From Chondrilla cf. caribensis (taxonomy: Eukaryota; Porifera; Demospongiae; Chondrillida; Chondrillidae), in assembly GCA_964020155.1 (NCBI GenBank), contig OZ026549.1, forward strand, positions 6,112,919 to 6,176,918: a stretch of 64,000 nucleotides of DNA. Reading direction: 5' to 3'. Under the pieces are notes generated by a model. The model searched no databases. It had not been told where the DNA came from and saw only the letters and a program-made list of their open reading frames with translations. This document shows positions 1 to 13,296 of the stretch, in pieces (position 1 is the stretch's first letter; each line of letters opens with the position of its first letter). Both the position numbers and the translations under genes were made by a program.

Positions 1-1
1 G

Positions 2-76
2 TCAATAGACACCGATGACTACGCCCGAGTCAACCTGAGGGAAGAAGCCTTCCCAGAAGGCGAATCCTTTGCATAA
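2..76 (+). CDS. C-terminal end of an unidentified gene (partial)
   Basis: An open frame runs from the window edge to a TAA at 74-76 and encodes about 24 residues ending in EGESFA. It is followed 70 bp later by an AATAAA signal, which is what a last exon on the + strand would look like. The peptide is acidic and too short for me to assign a family. The rest of the gene lies left of the window. It could also be a chance open frame; the main support is the nearby polyadenylation signal and the position just upstream of the next gene. Confidence 0.45.
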   Translation, partial: SIDTDDYARVNLREEAFPEGESFA

Positions 77-145
77 CTATTATTCTTGACTCTAAATTGT
101 TGTCCTGTAAGTTTTCTTTGTACAATTTGTTCAGTGTAATTTACC

Positions 146-151
146 AATAAA
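146..151 (+). terminator. Polyadenylation signal AATAAA
   Basis: A canonical AATAAA hexamer lies 70 bp after the TAA of the partial upstream frame and about 140 bp before the start of the next gene, so it plausibly ends the upstream transcript. Confidence 0.5.
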
Positions 152-293
152 TATCATAATTGAATTTGTATGTCCGTAAACTATTGTGTGCACTCATACC
201 ATCGATCATGTGTACCGTATACCATCGCGTACACGCGTATACCATTTCATTGCGCAACATTGCACTGAAGTCAGCTCTTAATGGTCATTAAAA

Positions 294-2769
294 ATGTCCG
301 TCGATTCGGACGAACTTTTTTTGGACTTTGAAACTACCTTAGATGATGATAGCGATGTCTGGTAAGTCACATCAACTTTATATTAGTACACGTAGATCTT
401 CTAATCACGCTGTTTGTTAACGGGAGCATGTTCCAAACAACAGATACTCCGTGACGAACAACCACTGAATCTCAGTTGAGTGGCTGGTTTCTTTTCATGT
501 AGGCTGTACGTTTCACCGGTTCGCAAACCGACCCCTGCGGATAGACTGGTCTCTCCTCGTCAGTGGCTAGAGGATTCAAAAGTGGATTCAGTTCCCACCT
601 TGAACGATGTGCGCGTCGCCTTGTTTTCGAAGGAAAGCAACGCCAGAAACATGTTCACTCCGCAGAAACCCGTCCACATCACCAGCTCAGCGCCTAGTGA
701 GTTATCAACCAAGTGTGACGTGTAAGGTATCTGCTCGATGTTGTTCAGGTACGCCTACACGGACTCTATACCCTAAATATTGCTACTACAACGTCTCGTG
801 TAGGACCCGATTCCCTTCCTTTTCGACATTACCTAACGAAATCACCGAGGTGAATTGTGTCGACCAAAAATTTCAGAGGGGGCCAATGTCTCGGAGAATT
901 TGGCATCCAATGGAATATAGTGCTAGAACAGAATGAACTTCGTTTAATTTATTCGTTGTCTTATTTTGAAAGAGAAGAGCTACAACCTTCCCCATTCTCA
1001 AGAAGACTCAATAGATTCCCACGTTGAATCCATCTACGTATGTGAGAATGGGTTTGCTGTACATACCACCCAGTGTAGTTCTCAGATGACTCAACCCCAG
1101 GATTGTAGTTTAATAGTTGATCAAGTTCAAATACCCAGGTGTTTCAAAGTTTCACCCAGTATGATAGAGCCTTCAAGTTATTTTACCTTAAGTGCCAAAA
1201 TACCTAATTCCCCCGGCTGTTCACCCCACATGTGTAGGTATGGTGAATGGTAGCATGGTGGACCCTGAGAATGATAATGTGAACAGGAATGAAGACTCCC
1301 TGTCATCAGCTGGAAGTTAGTGGTTGTCTAGTACTCACAGTTTGCAGAAGTCATTATCTTCTCTATCATCTACAGATCTCCACACTTCTTCACTGTACAC
1401 TGTGCAGAGAAGAGCTGTAGATCCCGACACCGTGCAGAGAAGAGCTGTAGATCCCGACACCGTACAGAGAAGAGCTGTTGATCCCGACACCGTGCAGAGA
1501 AGAGCTGTAGATCCGGACACCGTACAGAGAAGAGCTGTTGATCCCGACACCGTGCAGAGAAGAGCTGTAGATCCGGACACTGTACAGAGTAGAGCTGTAG
1601 ATCCCGACACTGTACAGAGAAGAGCTGTAGATCCCAACACCGTGCAGAGAAGAGCTGTAGATCCCGACACTGTACAGAGAAGAGCTGTAGATCCCAACAC
1701 CGTGCAGAGAAGAGCTGTAGATCCCGACACTGTACAGAGAAGAGCTGTAGATCCCGACACCGTGCAGAGAAGAGCTGTAGATCCGGACACTGTACAGAGA
1801 AGAGCTGTAGATCCCGACACCGTGCAGAGAAGAGCTGTAGATCCAGACACTGTACAGAGAAGAGCTGTAGATCCTGACACTGTACAGAGAAGAGCTGTAG
1901 ATCCTGACACCGTGCAGAGAAGAGCTGTAGATCCGCACACCGTACAGAGAAGAGCTGTTGATCCTGACACCGTGCAGAGAAGAGCTGTAGATCCGGACAC
2001 CGTACAGAGAAGAGCTGTAGATCCTGACATTGTGCTGAGAAGAGCTGTAGATCCCGACACCGTACAGAGAAGAGCTGTAGATCCGCACACCGTACAGAGA
2101 AGAGCTGTTGATCCTGACACTGTACAGAGAAGAGCTGTAGATCCTGACATTGTGCTGAGAAGAGCTGTAGATCCCGACACCGTGCAGAGAAGAGCTGTAG
2201 ATCCCGACACTGTACAGAGAAGAGCTGTAGATCCGGACACCATGCAGAGAAGAGCTGTAGATCCCGACACCGTGCAGAGAAGAGCTGTAGATCCCAACAC
2301 CGTGCAGAGAAGAGCTGTAGATCCCAACACCGTGCAGAGAAGAGCTGTAGATCCCAACACCGTGCAGAGAAGAGCTGTAGATCCGGACACTGTACAGAGA
2401 AGAGCTGTAGATCCCGACACCGTGCAGAGAAGAGCTGTAGATCCCGACACCGCGCAGAGAAGAGCTGTAGATCCCGACACCGTACAGAGAAGAGCTGTTG
2501 ATCTAAGCAGAAGGGCATCTCCAAGAATGTATCGACGTGCTGTCAGGTCACCTGGTGGGTCAAGCCCTTCATCCCCCCATGACACCAGAGGACCAGTAGC
2601 TGTATCTCAGTCATACCCATCTACTGGTGTTCGAGGACCACCAGCATCACCCCCTGTCAGCCAAGGATCATCATCATCATCACCTCAAATTCCATCAACA
2701 AAACCTGCTGTCAGAAGATCATTGCAGCAGCCTTCTCCTTCGCGTATCAATAAGCCTAAAGCAAGGTAA
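294..2769 (+). CDS. SLAIN-like microtubule plus-end protein with a 37-copy decapeptide repeat
   Basis: Exon 1 (294-361) starts at an ATG and encodes an acidic segment; its GTAAGT donor joins an exon starting at 503, which continues with LYVSPVRKPTP then VSPRQW. The combined pattern, acidic stretch-W-LY-SP-basic-TP-VSP-x-x-W, matches the N-terminal SLAIN motif of SLAIN1/2, proteins that work with ch-TOG and EB1 at growing microtubule ends. Further exons are probable at about 749-900 and 970-1250, but their borders are not certain. The last exon (from about 1341) encodes 37 tandem TVQRRAVDPD-type decapeptides, then a Ser/Pro/Arg-rich tail ending SRINKPKAR, similar in character to SLAIN tails. 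The central coiled-coil-like SLAIN segment is not clearly seen. The gene symbol is left blank because only the N-terminal motif is convincing. Confidence 0.6.
1399..2508 (+). repeat. 30-bp coding minisatellite (37 copies)
   Basis: A 30-bp unit is repeated 36 times plus one variant final copy, all in one frame, encoding TVQRRAVDPD. Copies differ mostly at the third base of the Pro codon, at GTG/GTA of the Val codon, and at Asp/Asn/His in position 10. Many differences are silent or conservative and no stop or frameshift occurs across 1.1 kb. The unit length is a multiple of three, so length changes keep the frame. Long antisense open frames here are by-products of the repeat. Confidence 0.95.
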
Positions 2770-3185
2770 CCACTTTATGTCTGTGTGATCATGTCTGTGT
2801 GTGACTGTTGTTTCCCAAAACTTCTTAGGCAATCACTTGATCAACAAAATATGAGAAAGAGTCATCCTTCCAAAGACAGTTGGAAGGATGGATGCTATTG
2901 AACATTATTTTTATCCTCTCATTCCCTTTGAACTATAAATTATGTTACTTTATCATTGTTAATTTATTTCTGTACAAAATCAGCATAATCAAACCTCTCC
3001 CCTCTGAATTGTCTTGAGCCACTGCTAACACAATGTCGCCTACGATCCATGTACATGGCTATATGAGACCAAGATGTCACTGCTGTTGGAACCATCTTGT
3101 TCTTCTCTTGAACTCTCATGACTATAACCCTAACCTCACATCTCAGAATAATACCAAATGCAAGTGTATATATATTTGAAAAAAA
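2770..3185. other. Intergenic/3' UTR region with a short hairpin
   Basis: No gene is seen. A hairpin with 10-bp arms at 2863-2872 and 2881-2890 (CATCCTTCCA with its complement, 8-nt loop) lies about 90 bp after the SLAIN-like stop codon and would be in the 3' UTR if transcribed. The remainder is AT-rich without recognisable coding sequence. Confidence 0.5.
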
Positions 3186-3326
3186 GGTCACCCACTATAT
3201 ATTATTATGGCGAGCTTTTTATAGGGACTTTCCACAGAGACTGCGTATACGTACTTGCGTCATTCTGCGAATGCAGAAGACACTATTCTAGCTGAGAGGT
3301 CAGCCGCGAGTCCCAAAGCTCCCCCC
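3186..3326 (-). repeat. Truncated copy of an interspersed (SINE-like) repeat
   Basis: This stretch is clearly similar to 32210-32355, 40010-40157 and 47540-47690 in the subtelomeric modules: shared blocks include GGGACTTTCCACAGA and AGAAGACACTATTCTAGCTG. In the subtelomere the same body follows a tRNA-like head on the minus strand; here the head is missing, as in a 5'-truncated retroposon. This copy shows that the element also lives outside the subtelomere. Confidence 0.7.
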
Positions 3327-3357
3327 TACTTTTTTGCGCGTGGCCGTCCGTGGGATC

Positions 3358-3625
3358 CCTAGTCTGTCGTAGCCCAGGCCTCTCCGGCCTCCACTTCATT
3401 ACGGCGCGGAATATGGATTTGGGCTACGTCAGACTATGGGATCACGTGATGCTAGTTGGACACTCGTCGATGCTGGGAACTATGGCAAGCCGTTTGTAAC
3501 ACTCCAAAAAAAAACAGATAAAGAGATCTTATCCCGGGTTCACGAAATCTCCATCTGGGATCGACTTTTCGGTCCCAGATGGAATGCAAAATGTCCGGAC
3601 CTCGGGTGGAACTGTATCCCGGGGT
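3358..3625. repeat. Inverted-repeat-rich segment, possibly a small mobile element
   Basis: Two palindromes are visible. The arms at about 3360-3376 (TAGTCTG..CGTAGCCCA) are complementary to about 3419-3436. A perfect 10-bp hairpin pairs 3551-3560 (CCATCTGGGA) with 3573-3582. Short CCCGGG motifs lie near both ends of the second half. No coding sequence or target duplication is seen. It may be a decayed miniature element or a foldback repeat; the family is unknown. Confidence 0.4.
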
Positions 3626-3705
3626 AGCGAACGCTTGCCATACGGAACAACCTTGTAGACCTTTAGTACTTGCTTGAACGAACCAGACACGTGAAATAGA
3701 AGGAA

Positions 3706-5952
<2,247 letters not shown>

Positions 5953-6030
5953 CCATGACTCATATTCTGGACTACATACAATCCACAATAGAATTACAAT
6001 AGAATTTAGCATTAAATACTACCATATGTA

Positions 6031-8613
6031 TTATTGTTCAAATTTGTATTGATTCATGAATTCTTTCAGTTGATTAATAGATAAAAATTTGTGAAATCTT
6101 TTAAAATATTCTTTGGCAAAAGTGTCAACTGTACTCTTGAGTGCTGTAGTGGCCTCTTCTCTATCTGCCAAGGTAGAAGCAGATTGAGGGACGAGGGCCA
6201 TGGTGAGACAACGGCACACACAGAAGTTAGTCCAGGACACTCACCTCCATGTTTGGCTGCTATGGGGAGCACATGAGTTGACAGTGAGCGAGCAAACTGC
6301 TTGAACTGCTCCTACAAATAGAAGACAGTACAGCAAGTATACAGGTATGGGGATTCCCCATGTTGACAGACACTGGTGATCCCAGTGATGTCTGGTGGAC
6401 ATTCACCTTGTCACTGATCCTCTCGTCCTTCAGATAAGGTGTGAGGACCTTCACTACGCACTTTGCTACTGTTTGCTTCTGTTCACGCACAGACCATGAG
6501 GAAGCAGGGCATGTCTGCTTCGATAAAGATGGATGGATTGATGACTGCGTCTGTTTTGATGAAGATGGCTTCATTAATGACTGTGTCTGTTTTGATGTAG
6601 ATGGTTGGATTGATGACTGCATCTGCTTTGATGAAGATGGCTGAATTGATGACTGTGTCTCCTTTGATGAAGATGGCTGAATTGATGACTGCGTCTCCTT
6701 TGATGGAGATGGCTGGATTAATGACTGTGTCTGTTTTGATGAAGATGGTTGGATTGATGACTGCGTCTGCTTTGATGGAGATGGCTTGATTGATGACTGC
6801 ATCTGCTTTGATGAAGATGGCCGGATTGATGACTGCATCTGCTTTGATGAAGATGGCCGGATTGATGACTGCATCTGCTTTGATGAAGATGGCCAGATTG
6901 ATGACTGCATCTGCTTTGATGAAGATGGCCAGATTGATGACTGCATCTGCTTTGATGAAGATGGCCGGATTGATGACTGCATCTGCTTTGATGAAGATGG
7001 CCGGATTGATGACTGTGTCTGATTTGATGAAGACGATTGAACTGACAAGCACAGTTCACTGGCAGTAGTGAAGCCAGGCAAGGGCTTGGGACCATGTGCG
7101 CTGGAAATGCCACACACACTAGACTTGGCATCCACTAACTCTTCATCAGTAAGGTCTATGGTGGGTGTGTCCACCACTGGACAACACCCACTCTTCACAG
7201 AATCCATCAACTGGTGTGTCAGTAAATCAGATGCTTTTGTGAAAGATAATATTGGATTGGTTGATCCCGCCCCCAGCCCCTCCCCCTTGCTCGCCAGTAA
7301 GGGAACCAGAGTACCATGCTGTGTCATCTCTTTGATTTCATTGACCTGCAGCATCAGACACAGTCACCACTCACAACTACTATGGCAGACTGTGTGTTCA
7401 CCACTGGCTGTACCTTCCTGCTCATGGATAGCTTGTAGGTACCAGCCACTCTACTTGAGGCGAACACAGAGTGCTCCTCCCCAACAGCCACACCCATAAT
7501 GACATCACTATCACACTTGTGACCACACCCTGTAGCATTAGCTGTGAGAACAGCAACCACTTGATCCAAGCAATGATTTCTGACATTTAGGGAGAGTCCC
7601 AACACTTTGGGTGTGTCTGCTGGATTACATAACTGACAATCTGGATTAACGAGGGATTCTCCCTTAGGAATTTCCTTCTTAAAAATATAAGAAAATATAG
7701 CAAACAGAAAAAAAACAAGCAGCTTTCTCATAACCAACTCGTCTTCTCTTTGCAAACTGTTTCTGGAAGAATTCATCTTTGAAAACACTACTTCTTGGCC
7801 GTGTGTCACTGTCATCATTGTCCTCGCTATCATTGTCACTGTAATCCCTGTCACAGATCGGGATCATATGTGAGTGAGAATACACAGTGTTTGGTGTGGC
7901 TCACCTTTTGTAGCCCCACCTCCCACCCCCATAGAGATCTGCATTGTACATGCCCACAGTACAGTGCATCATTCCAGTGGACAACCCAGTTTTGGAACCA
8001 GTCCCGTTCATTTTCATAGTCCTGGCCTGTCTTGACGTCGTCTGCGGGTCCGTACAGTAGTCACATGATCTATTGCACTTTGAGAGTAGGCAGATGTCAC
8101 ATGACATCACATGATGTTGAATAGGTTGGCTCACATCGGGAGGTTGGTCTCCGAAGAATCCAACAATAACACTGTGTCTGCACCTGATGTACAGGACAGA
8201 GGATTTAATGAGGGGTGTGGCAGTGGGGTGTGGTAAGCTCAGCAGACCTTGGTTCCTCACAGTACTTGACCAAAGCTTCAAAGCTCTCCTCAATGGACTC
8301 TTTAACTCCAGTGCTGCGTCTACCGTCTGTACTCTCCTTCTGTGGAGGGGTGGGCTGAAGATCTGGCCGCCACTCATCACCACGGCAACATACTTACAGA
8401 AGCAGCTTCTCTCTTCATTAAAAACACCAAATCTTGACGATCTTCTCTGGAATAGTACAGTCTGCAGAACGCCTTGTTCCCATCTCTCCCGGCTCTCCCT
8501 GACTCTTGGTAGTAACTCTCCATTGATTTTGGCAACGTCCAATGCACAACAAACCTTCCATGGGCCACACAGACAATCACACAGGACACTGACTAATCAC
8601 ATGCATTATACAT

Positions 8614-8671
<58 letters not shown>

Positions 8672-10079
8672 ACCTCACATTTCCTTTGTCAACACCCATT
8701 CCAAAACTAATTGTAGCTACAATTACAGGGATTTCCCCATCAGTCCACTGTTGCTGGACCTCTGTTCTCTGCTTAGCCCCCAGTCCGGCGTGATAGGCCT
8801 TAGACTTGATTCCCTGGCTGGTCAGTCTACTGGCAAGCTGTGTGCAGCCATCTCTTGTACGACAGTACACAATTCCACACCCGCTGCCTTCGCTCTGGGC
8901 AAAACATGCGCTCACAAAGTCCTTGAGGTCTTTGTTAGGGTCTTTCAGTACATCTTTAAATCTAGGAGAGATGAACATAGTCAGCCCATTCTCGAGTTAT
9001 CTGTGTGAGCTATTTGGTCCACTCACCTCACATCATAGTACAGGTTTGGTCTGAATGAGCTGGCCCTGAACACCAGACAGTCGCGACCCAGACACAAATT
9101 CTCAATGGTGTCCCTCTGCACCTTGGGAGTGGCTGTGGCTGTTAGGGCAATCCAGGGGACATTTCTGTACTGACTTCGCAAGTCTTTCAACTTCAGATAG
9201 TCCGGCCTAAAGTCGTGGCCCCATTCCGAGACGCAGTGAGCTTCATCCACAGCAAACCTCGATAACTTCTTTAATTTGAACAATTTATGAAGAATATTCT
9301 GAAAATTTGATGTTGCAGCCATTTCTGGTGTGACATATAGTAATTTAATTGTGGGGGAATTGCTCATCAAGTCATTTATTATGAATGTTCGCTCCTTTGA
9401 AGATGTCTTGGAATTAAGACTTTCTGCAGATATGCCCTTCTTCTTAAGCTGTGTTATTTGGTCGTTGATGAGAGCAATCAGAGGAGAGAACACCAGGGTG
9501 ACTCCATGTGACAGGATGGCGGGCAACTGATAGCATAGGGACTTCCCAGCTCCCGTTGGCATGGAAACAAAAACATCTTTGCTACCTGTAGTGTAGTAAT
9601 AAGCCACACATACCACTGTAGAAGAGATAAACTTAGTTTCAGGGATTAAGCAAACACTTGCAGCATAAGAATCCATGACTCTACCATGTGGTTGCTGAGT
9701 CGCTAACCACCCAGTGCTGACCCTCACCCACCCAGTGCTGACCCTCAACCCACCCAGTGCTGACCCTCAACTAACTCAGTGCTGACCCTCAACCCACCCA
9801 GTGCTGACCCTCGACCCACCCAGTGCTGACCCTCAACTAACTCAGTGCTGACCCTCAACTAACTCAGTACTGACTGATTATAGCCTAGCCATTGGATTTA
9901 ATAGAAGGCATACCTTTACACACTACTTCAACAGCTCTTCTCTGTAAATCTGACTTGAAACTGTAATGGCCAAACTTCTCCAAGGCGTTTTCAATTGAAT
10001 ATGCCGTTGAAGACGACGTCGTTAAGAATGACACAATTGAACTATTTCCTTTAATTCCTTTATTGGTCTTTTTTGCCAT
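6031..10079 (-). CDS. RECQL5: RECQL5 DNA helicase
   Basis: A multi-exon gene read on the minus strand. The ATG at 10079 begins MAKKTNKG; longer reading upstream has only GTG. The 3'-5' helicase core shows motif I ([14 protein letters not shown]), motif II (DEAHC, followed by [11 protein letters not shown]), motif III (ALTATATP) and motif VI ([12 protein letters not shown]). A Zn-binding cluster ([19 protein letters not shown]) follows, with [11 protein letters not shown] after it. RECQL5-specific C-terminal parts are present: a KIX-like domain ([15 protein letters not shown] ... [13 protein letters not shown], about 7430-7620) and an SRI-type Pol II-binding domain ([21 protein letters not shown], then [21 protein letters not shown]). 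The protein ends NQYKFEQ. RECQL5 restrains homologous recombination and transcription-replication conflict. Odd: a disordered Ser-rich 12-residue repeat lies between KIX and SRI. Upstream on the same strand is Rab9. Confidence 0.92.
6523..7035 (-). repeat. 36-bp coding minisatellite in RECQL5 (about 14 copies)
   Basis: A 36-bp unit encodes [16 protein letters not shown] dodecapeptides on the minus strand, about 14 copies with drift (Arg/Trp/Lys/Gln/His in position 5, Met/Thr at the end). The central units (about 6800-7000) are nearly identical. The frame is intact and the repeat lies in the linker before the Pol II-binding domain. Confidence 0.9.
8614..8669. repeat. (CA)n microsatellite in RECQL5 intron
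   Basis: About 28 CA repeats, right beside the splice site following the exon that encodes motif V ([13 protein letters not shown]). Confidence 0.95.
9703..9872. repeat. ~22-bp minisatellite in first RECQL5 intron
   Basis: About eight imperfect copies of a ~22-bp unit centred on CAGTGCTGACCCTCAAC. Two subtypes alternate, one with ACCCACC and one with TAACT before the core. Confidence 0.9.
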
Positions 10080-10487
10080 TAGTCGTCGAGTAACTCTGTT
10101 CCCGTGGTCTTCTAGCCTCAACGATGACTCGCGGCCTAACTTCGTCTGATAAACGCCCACCAGGGCGGATGGTCGACTGTCCTGTGTCCATGGAGTGATT
10201 ACAGTTTCAAACTGCACAAAGTTAGCACTGGCCCAGAGGGAGTACAGTACTGAGGGTAGATCTGGTATGCACGCATACCCAAAAGGTCAGGTATTAGACC
10301 AGATTGGGTCCACCCATGATATACCACTCCACAGCCGAGCGAATGTACAAGATTATTATTCATGCATTAATAACAGCAATTCAAAAATTGTAACTTTACA
10401 TAATAACAAACAACATTTTGTTCACAGAATTGTACTGTGCAAGGACATGCTTGTAAGAGTGTGTGCACACAAATATATAAGTAAGTA

Positions 10488-11114
10488 CTAGCCACAACAA
10501 GTGGACTTCCTGTTCACAGAGATCTGGTTCTCCAAACCAAACCCATTGGATAAGTCCGACCTTCTCCTGTCCGAGCCAAGCTCTATTCGATTCTTCTCAA
10601 CCAATGTCTTCACAGCAGCATGGAAGGCTTGCTCAACGTTAGTGGCTGTTTTTGCACTGGTCTCAAAGTGTTTCAGGTTGCCATTCTCTTGGCACCACCT
10701 TCGAACTAGAGCAGGGTCCACCTTCCCTTCGTCCACATCAACCTTGTTCCCAACAATGACAAAGGGGAAGCTCTCCTGGTCTTCCACGTCCGCATAGTAG
10801 AAGAACTCTTTTTGCCACATGGAGAGGTTGAGGAAACTCCTCTCGTCATCCACTGCATAGACCAGGATGCAGCAATCGGTACCTCTGTAAAAAGGCGTAC
10901 GAAGTGATTTGAATCGTTCCTGGCCAGCTGTGTCCCAAATCTGTAACGTGTAATTAACGTCATCCACTACCAGTTCTTTAGTGAGGAACTCTACGCCAAT
11001 GGTATGGTAGTGATTAGAGTCAAAAGTATTGTTGACGAATCGTTGCATCAGAGAAGATTTTCCGACACCGCCATCTCCTAAAAGGACAGCTTTGAGAATA
11101 ACCGATCTGGACAT
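10488..11114 (-). CDS. RAB9: Rab9 small GTPase, single exon
   Basis: A continuous 208-residue frame on the minus strand with no introns. The start chosen is the ATG at 11114 (MSRSVILKAVLLGDGG); codons upstream are open but begin with TTG. All GTPase boxes are seen: GDGGVGKSS (P-loop), HTIGVEF (switch I Thr), WDTAGQERF (G3), GNKVD (G4), ETSAK (G5). RSLRTPFYRG-type and KEFFYYADV..ESFPFVI segments match Rab9, which directs late-endosome to trans-Golgi transport of mannose-6-phosphate receptors. The C-terminus is STCCG, giving a double cysteine for geranylgeranylation but with one residue after it, unlike vertebrate Rab9 that ends in CC. The lack of introns contrasts with neighbouring genes and suggests an ancient retrocopy or intron loss (inference). 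Confidence 0.93.
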   Translation of the reverse strand: MSRSVILKAVLLGDGGVGKSSLMQRFVNNTFDSNHYHTIGVEFLTKELVVDDVNYTLQIWDTAGQERFKSLRTPFYRGTDCCILVYAVDDERSFLNLSMWQKEFFYYADVEDQESFPFVIVGNKVDVDEGKVDPALVRRWCQENGNLKHFETSAKTATNVEQAFHAAVKTLVEKNRIELGSDRRRSDLSNGFGLENQISVNRKSTCCG

Positions 11115-12372
11115 GTCGTTCGGGATAATATTTTGGTCTTTCAATACGTTTGAACCTTTTAATCTACTGGAAGACTATGAATGTATTATCCACTGCTGAC
11201 AGCTGAACTTTGATAGATTCCGTAGAACAGACGATAAAAATGTCTATTAGAAACAATGCAGCATTTCTAAGAGCCTTTGCTCTCGACTTTCGCAGTGAAC
11301 TAGACGACGACTGGCACTAATCTACAACACTGAAGGCTTGACCGGGAGTCACTGCTTGACGTCACGTGAATGGGACGCACTCCGAGTTAAAATTTGGAAA
11401 TCGAGAAGGGAACTCTGATTCTGATCAACGGCAAGAGCTTTGAGATTTGTTGCCGATTCTTCTGATAGTGGTCTACATTCTAACAGTAAATTAGGTGAGA
11501 CATCTACAATCTCTTAACCTTAAAAGTGTTAAAACCATTCGTTTTAGCCTTTTGGGAAGTTCCCAGTCTCCTTTGCGTGCTCACTAAAGCTCTCCGGCGA
11601 GGAGAGATCCGGACGATGTAGCTACAGCTGTGAATGTTGCTGTTGTCCCGCAACTGTTATGTTTTCATTTCTGTAACCATTGATTCAAGTGTTTTATGTA
11701 TAGTGTCTTGTGTGTATATCCTTTGTTATCGTCTAACGAATGGTATGAATCGATCTGGTCCGCTGTAGCGGCAACTACGAAGACACCGAGTCGGTGTTAC
11801 AAGCGGTACGCACTGTCTGGTGGTCCTTGTCGGCCTGCCGTGTAGTTACTAAGCCGTACCCTATCAACTGCAGTCCATCAAGTTATGTCACTCCGTCGAG
11901 TGTTGGCGGTTCATCAAGTACATTAAGAACATTGAGTGGGATTTATGTAGTGCTGCTGGGTTAGCAATGGATGACTGGTCACATGGCCAACGAGGGCTGA
12001 TATTCTCAGTGTAGTGTGGGGTGTAAGGATGGTGTTCACAACTGTGGGATAATTGGCAACTTTCAATTTCAAACCCAAATAAGGAAGCGTTTCCCAAGTG
12101 ATCTTCATTAGTAAAGGACTAGAATGAGCTTCTACTCTCACCGCTCCCTGTCCTCTCTCTCCCTCCCTCTCTCGTCTCCTAATGGAGCAACAGGTAGGGT
12201 AGTGGGTGTAGAAGGGTTCTCAGACACTACTTGGTGAGGGGACCACATCTAGTGTAGTGGTGGTTGGGTTGAGTGTACGTACTCCTGTGCTGTATCTTCA
12301 GTTGGTGCACTGATTGCTTCTCTCACAGTTGATTGCTCTAGTCCAACAAAATCTGCTGAATCAGAGAAGACC
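11115..12372. promoter_or_regulatory. Divergent intergenic region between Rab9 and GRAF
   Basis: The two genes are transcribed away from each other here, so the region should hold both promoters. A full CRE palindrome TGACGTCA (11357-11364) overlaps an E-box CACGTG (11363-11368). The ~1 kb after that has no clear protein and probably contains GRAF 5' UTR exon(s) and an intron. The GRAF start codon is preceded by GACC, a good initiation context. Confidence 0.5.
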
Positions 12373-13214
12373 ATGGGACTCCCCCCACTGGAGTACCTGG
12401 AATGTTACCTGGACTCCCCCACCTTCAGGGAGTATATTGCTATTTATGAGAAAGAGCTTAGCTCCAACTCAGAGAGGCTGAAGGCTTTGTTGAGAGAATG
12501 CAAGCAAATGATAAAGGCCACTGAAGGTAGTGGTGCATGTTGCTATTGGGTTTACATTGTTCAAGTGTCTTCATTCTCTTCTGTTCTGTCAGAGTACTCG
12601 AGGACTTTAACATCATTTGCAGTGGTTCTTGGTGACTTCTCGTTTGAAACAGAAGGAGCTGAAAAATCGGAGGATGAACGTCTTTTAGGTACAAACTCAT
12701 GCAAACACTATGCTAACCATTGCCACACTCACTGTTATTGTACTCACCATCACCCTACTCACCATCACACTAGACACCATCACCCTACTCACACCATCAC
12801 CCTACTCACCATCACCCTACTCACCATCACCCTACTCACCATCACTGTGCTCACCATCACCCTACTCACCATCACCCTACTCACCATCACTGTGCTCACC
12901 ATCACCCTACTCACCATCACCCTACTCACCATCACCCTACTCACCATCACCCTACTGTAGTAGCTGACAACATTAACTATCTGTCACTTCTTCAGCATCT
13001 TCATTGTCAAGCTTTTCAGAGACTTTACAGTTGATAGAAGAATCCCGAGTAAATTTGGTGAGTTTCTGATGCATATCTCTTATCCTCTTCACAGTTTGTT
13101 CAAATGAATTCTTGTTTGTAGATAACGACAATGACACATCGACTAGTCAAGAATTTGGAAGGATTTAGGAAAAAGAATATTCACAATTGTAAAGTGAGGC
13201 TCTACTCTTTGATA

Positions 13215-13296
<82 letters not shown>

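Noticed and set aside
1335..2585. Long antisense frames (about 232-416 codons) opposite the SLAIN-like repeat
   Set aside because: All reflect the 30-bp repeat being stop-free in several frames; the + strand frame continues into non-repetitive coding sequence on both sides and the antisense ones do not.
10080..10217. N-terminal extension of RECQL5
   Set aside because: The frame is open but begins at GTG; the first ATG in frame is at 10079 and gives a normal RECQL5-like start.
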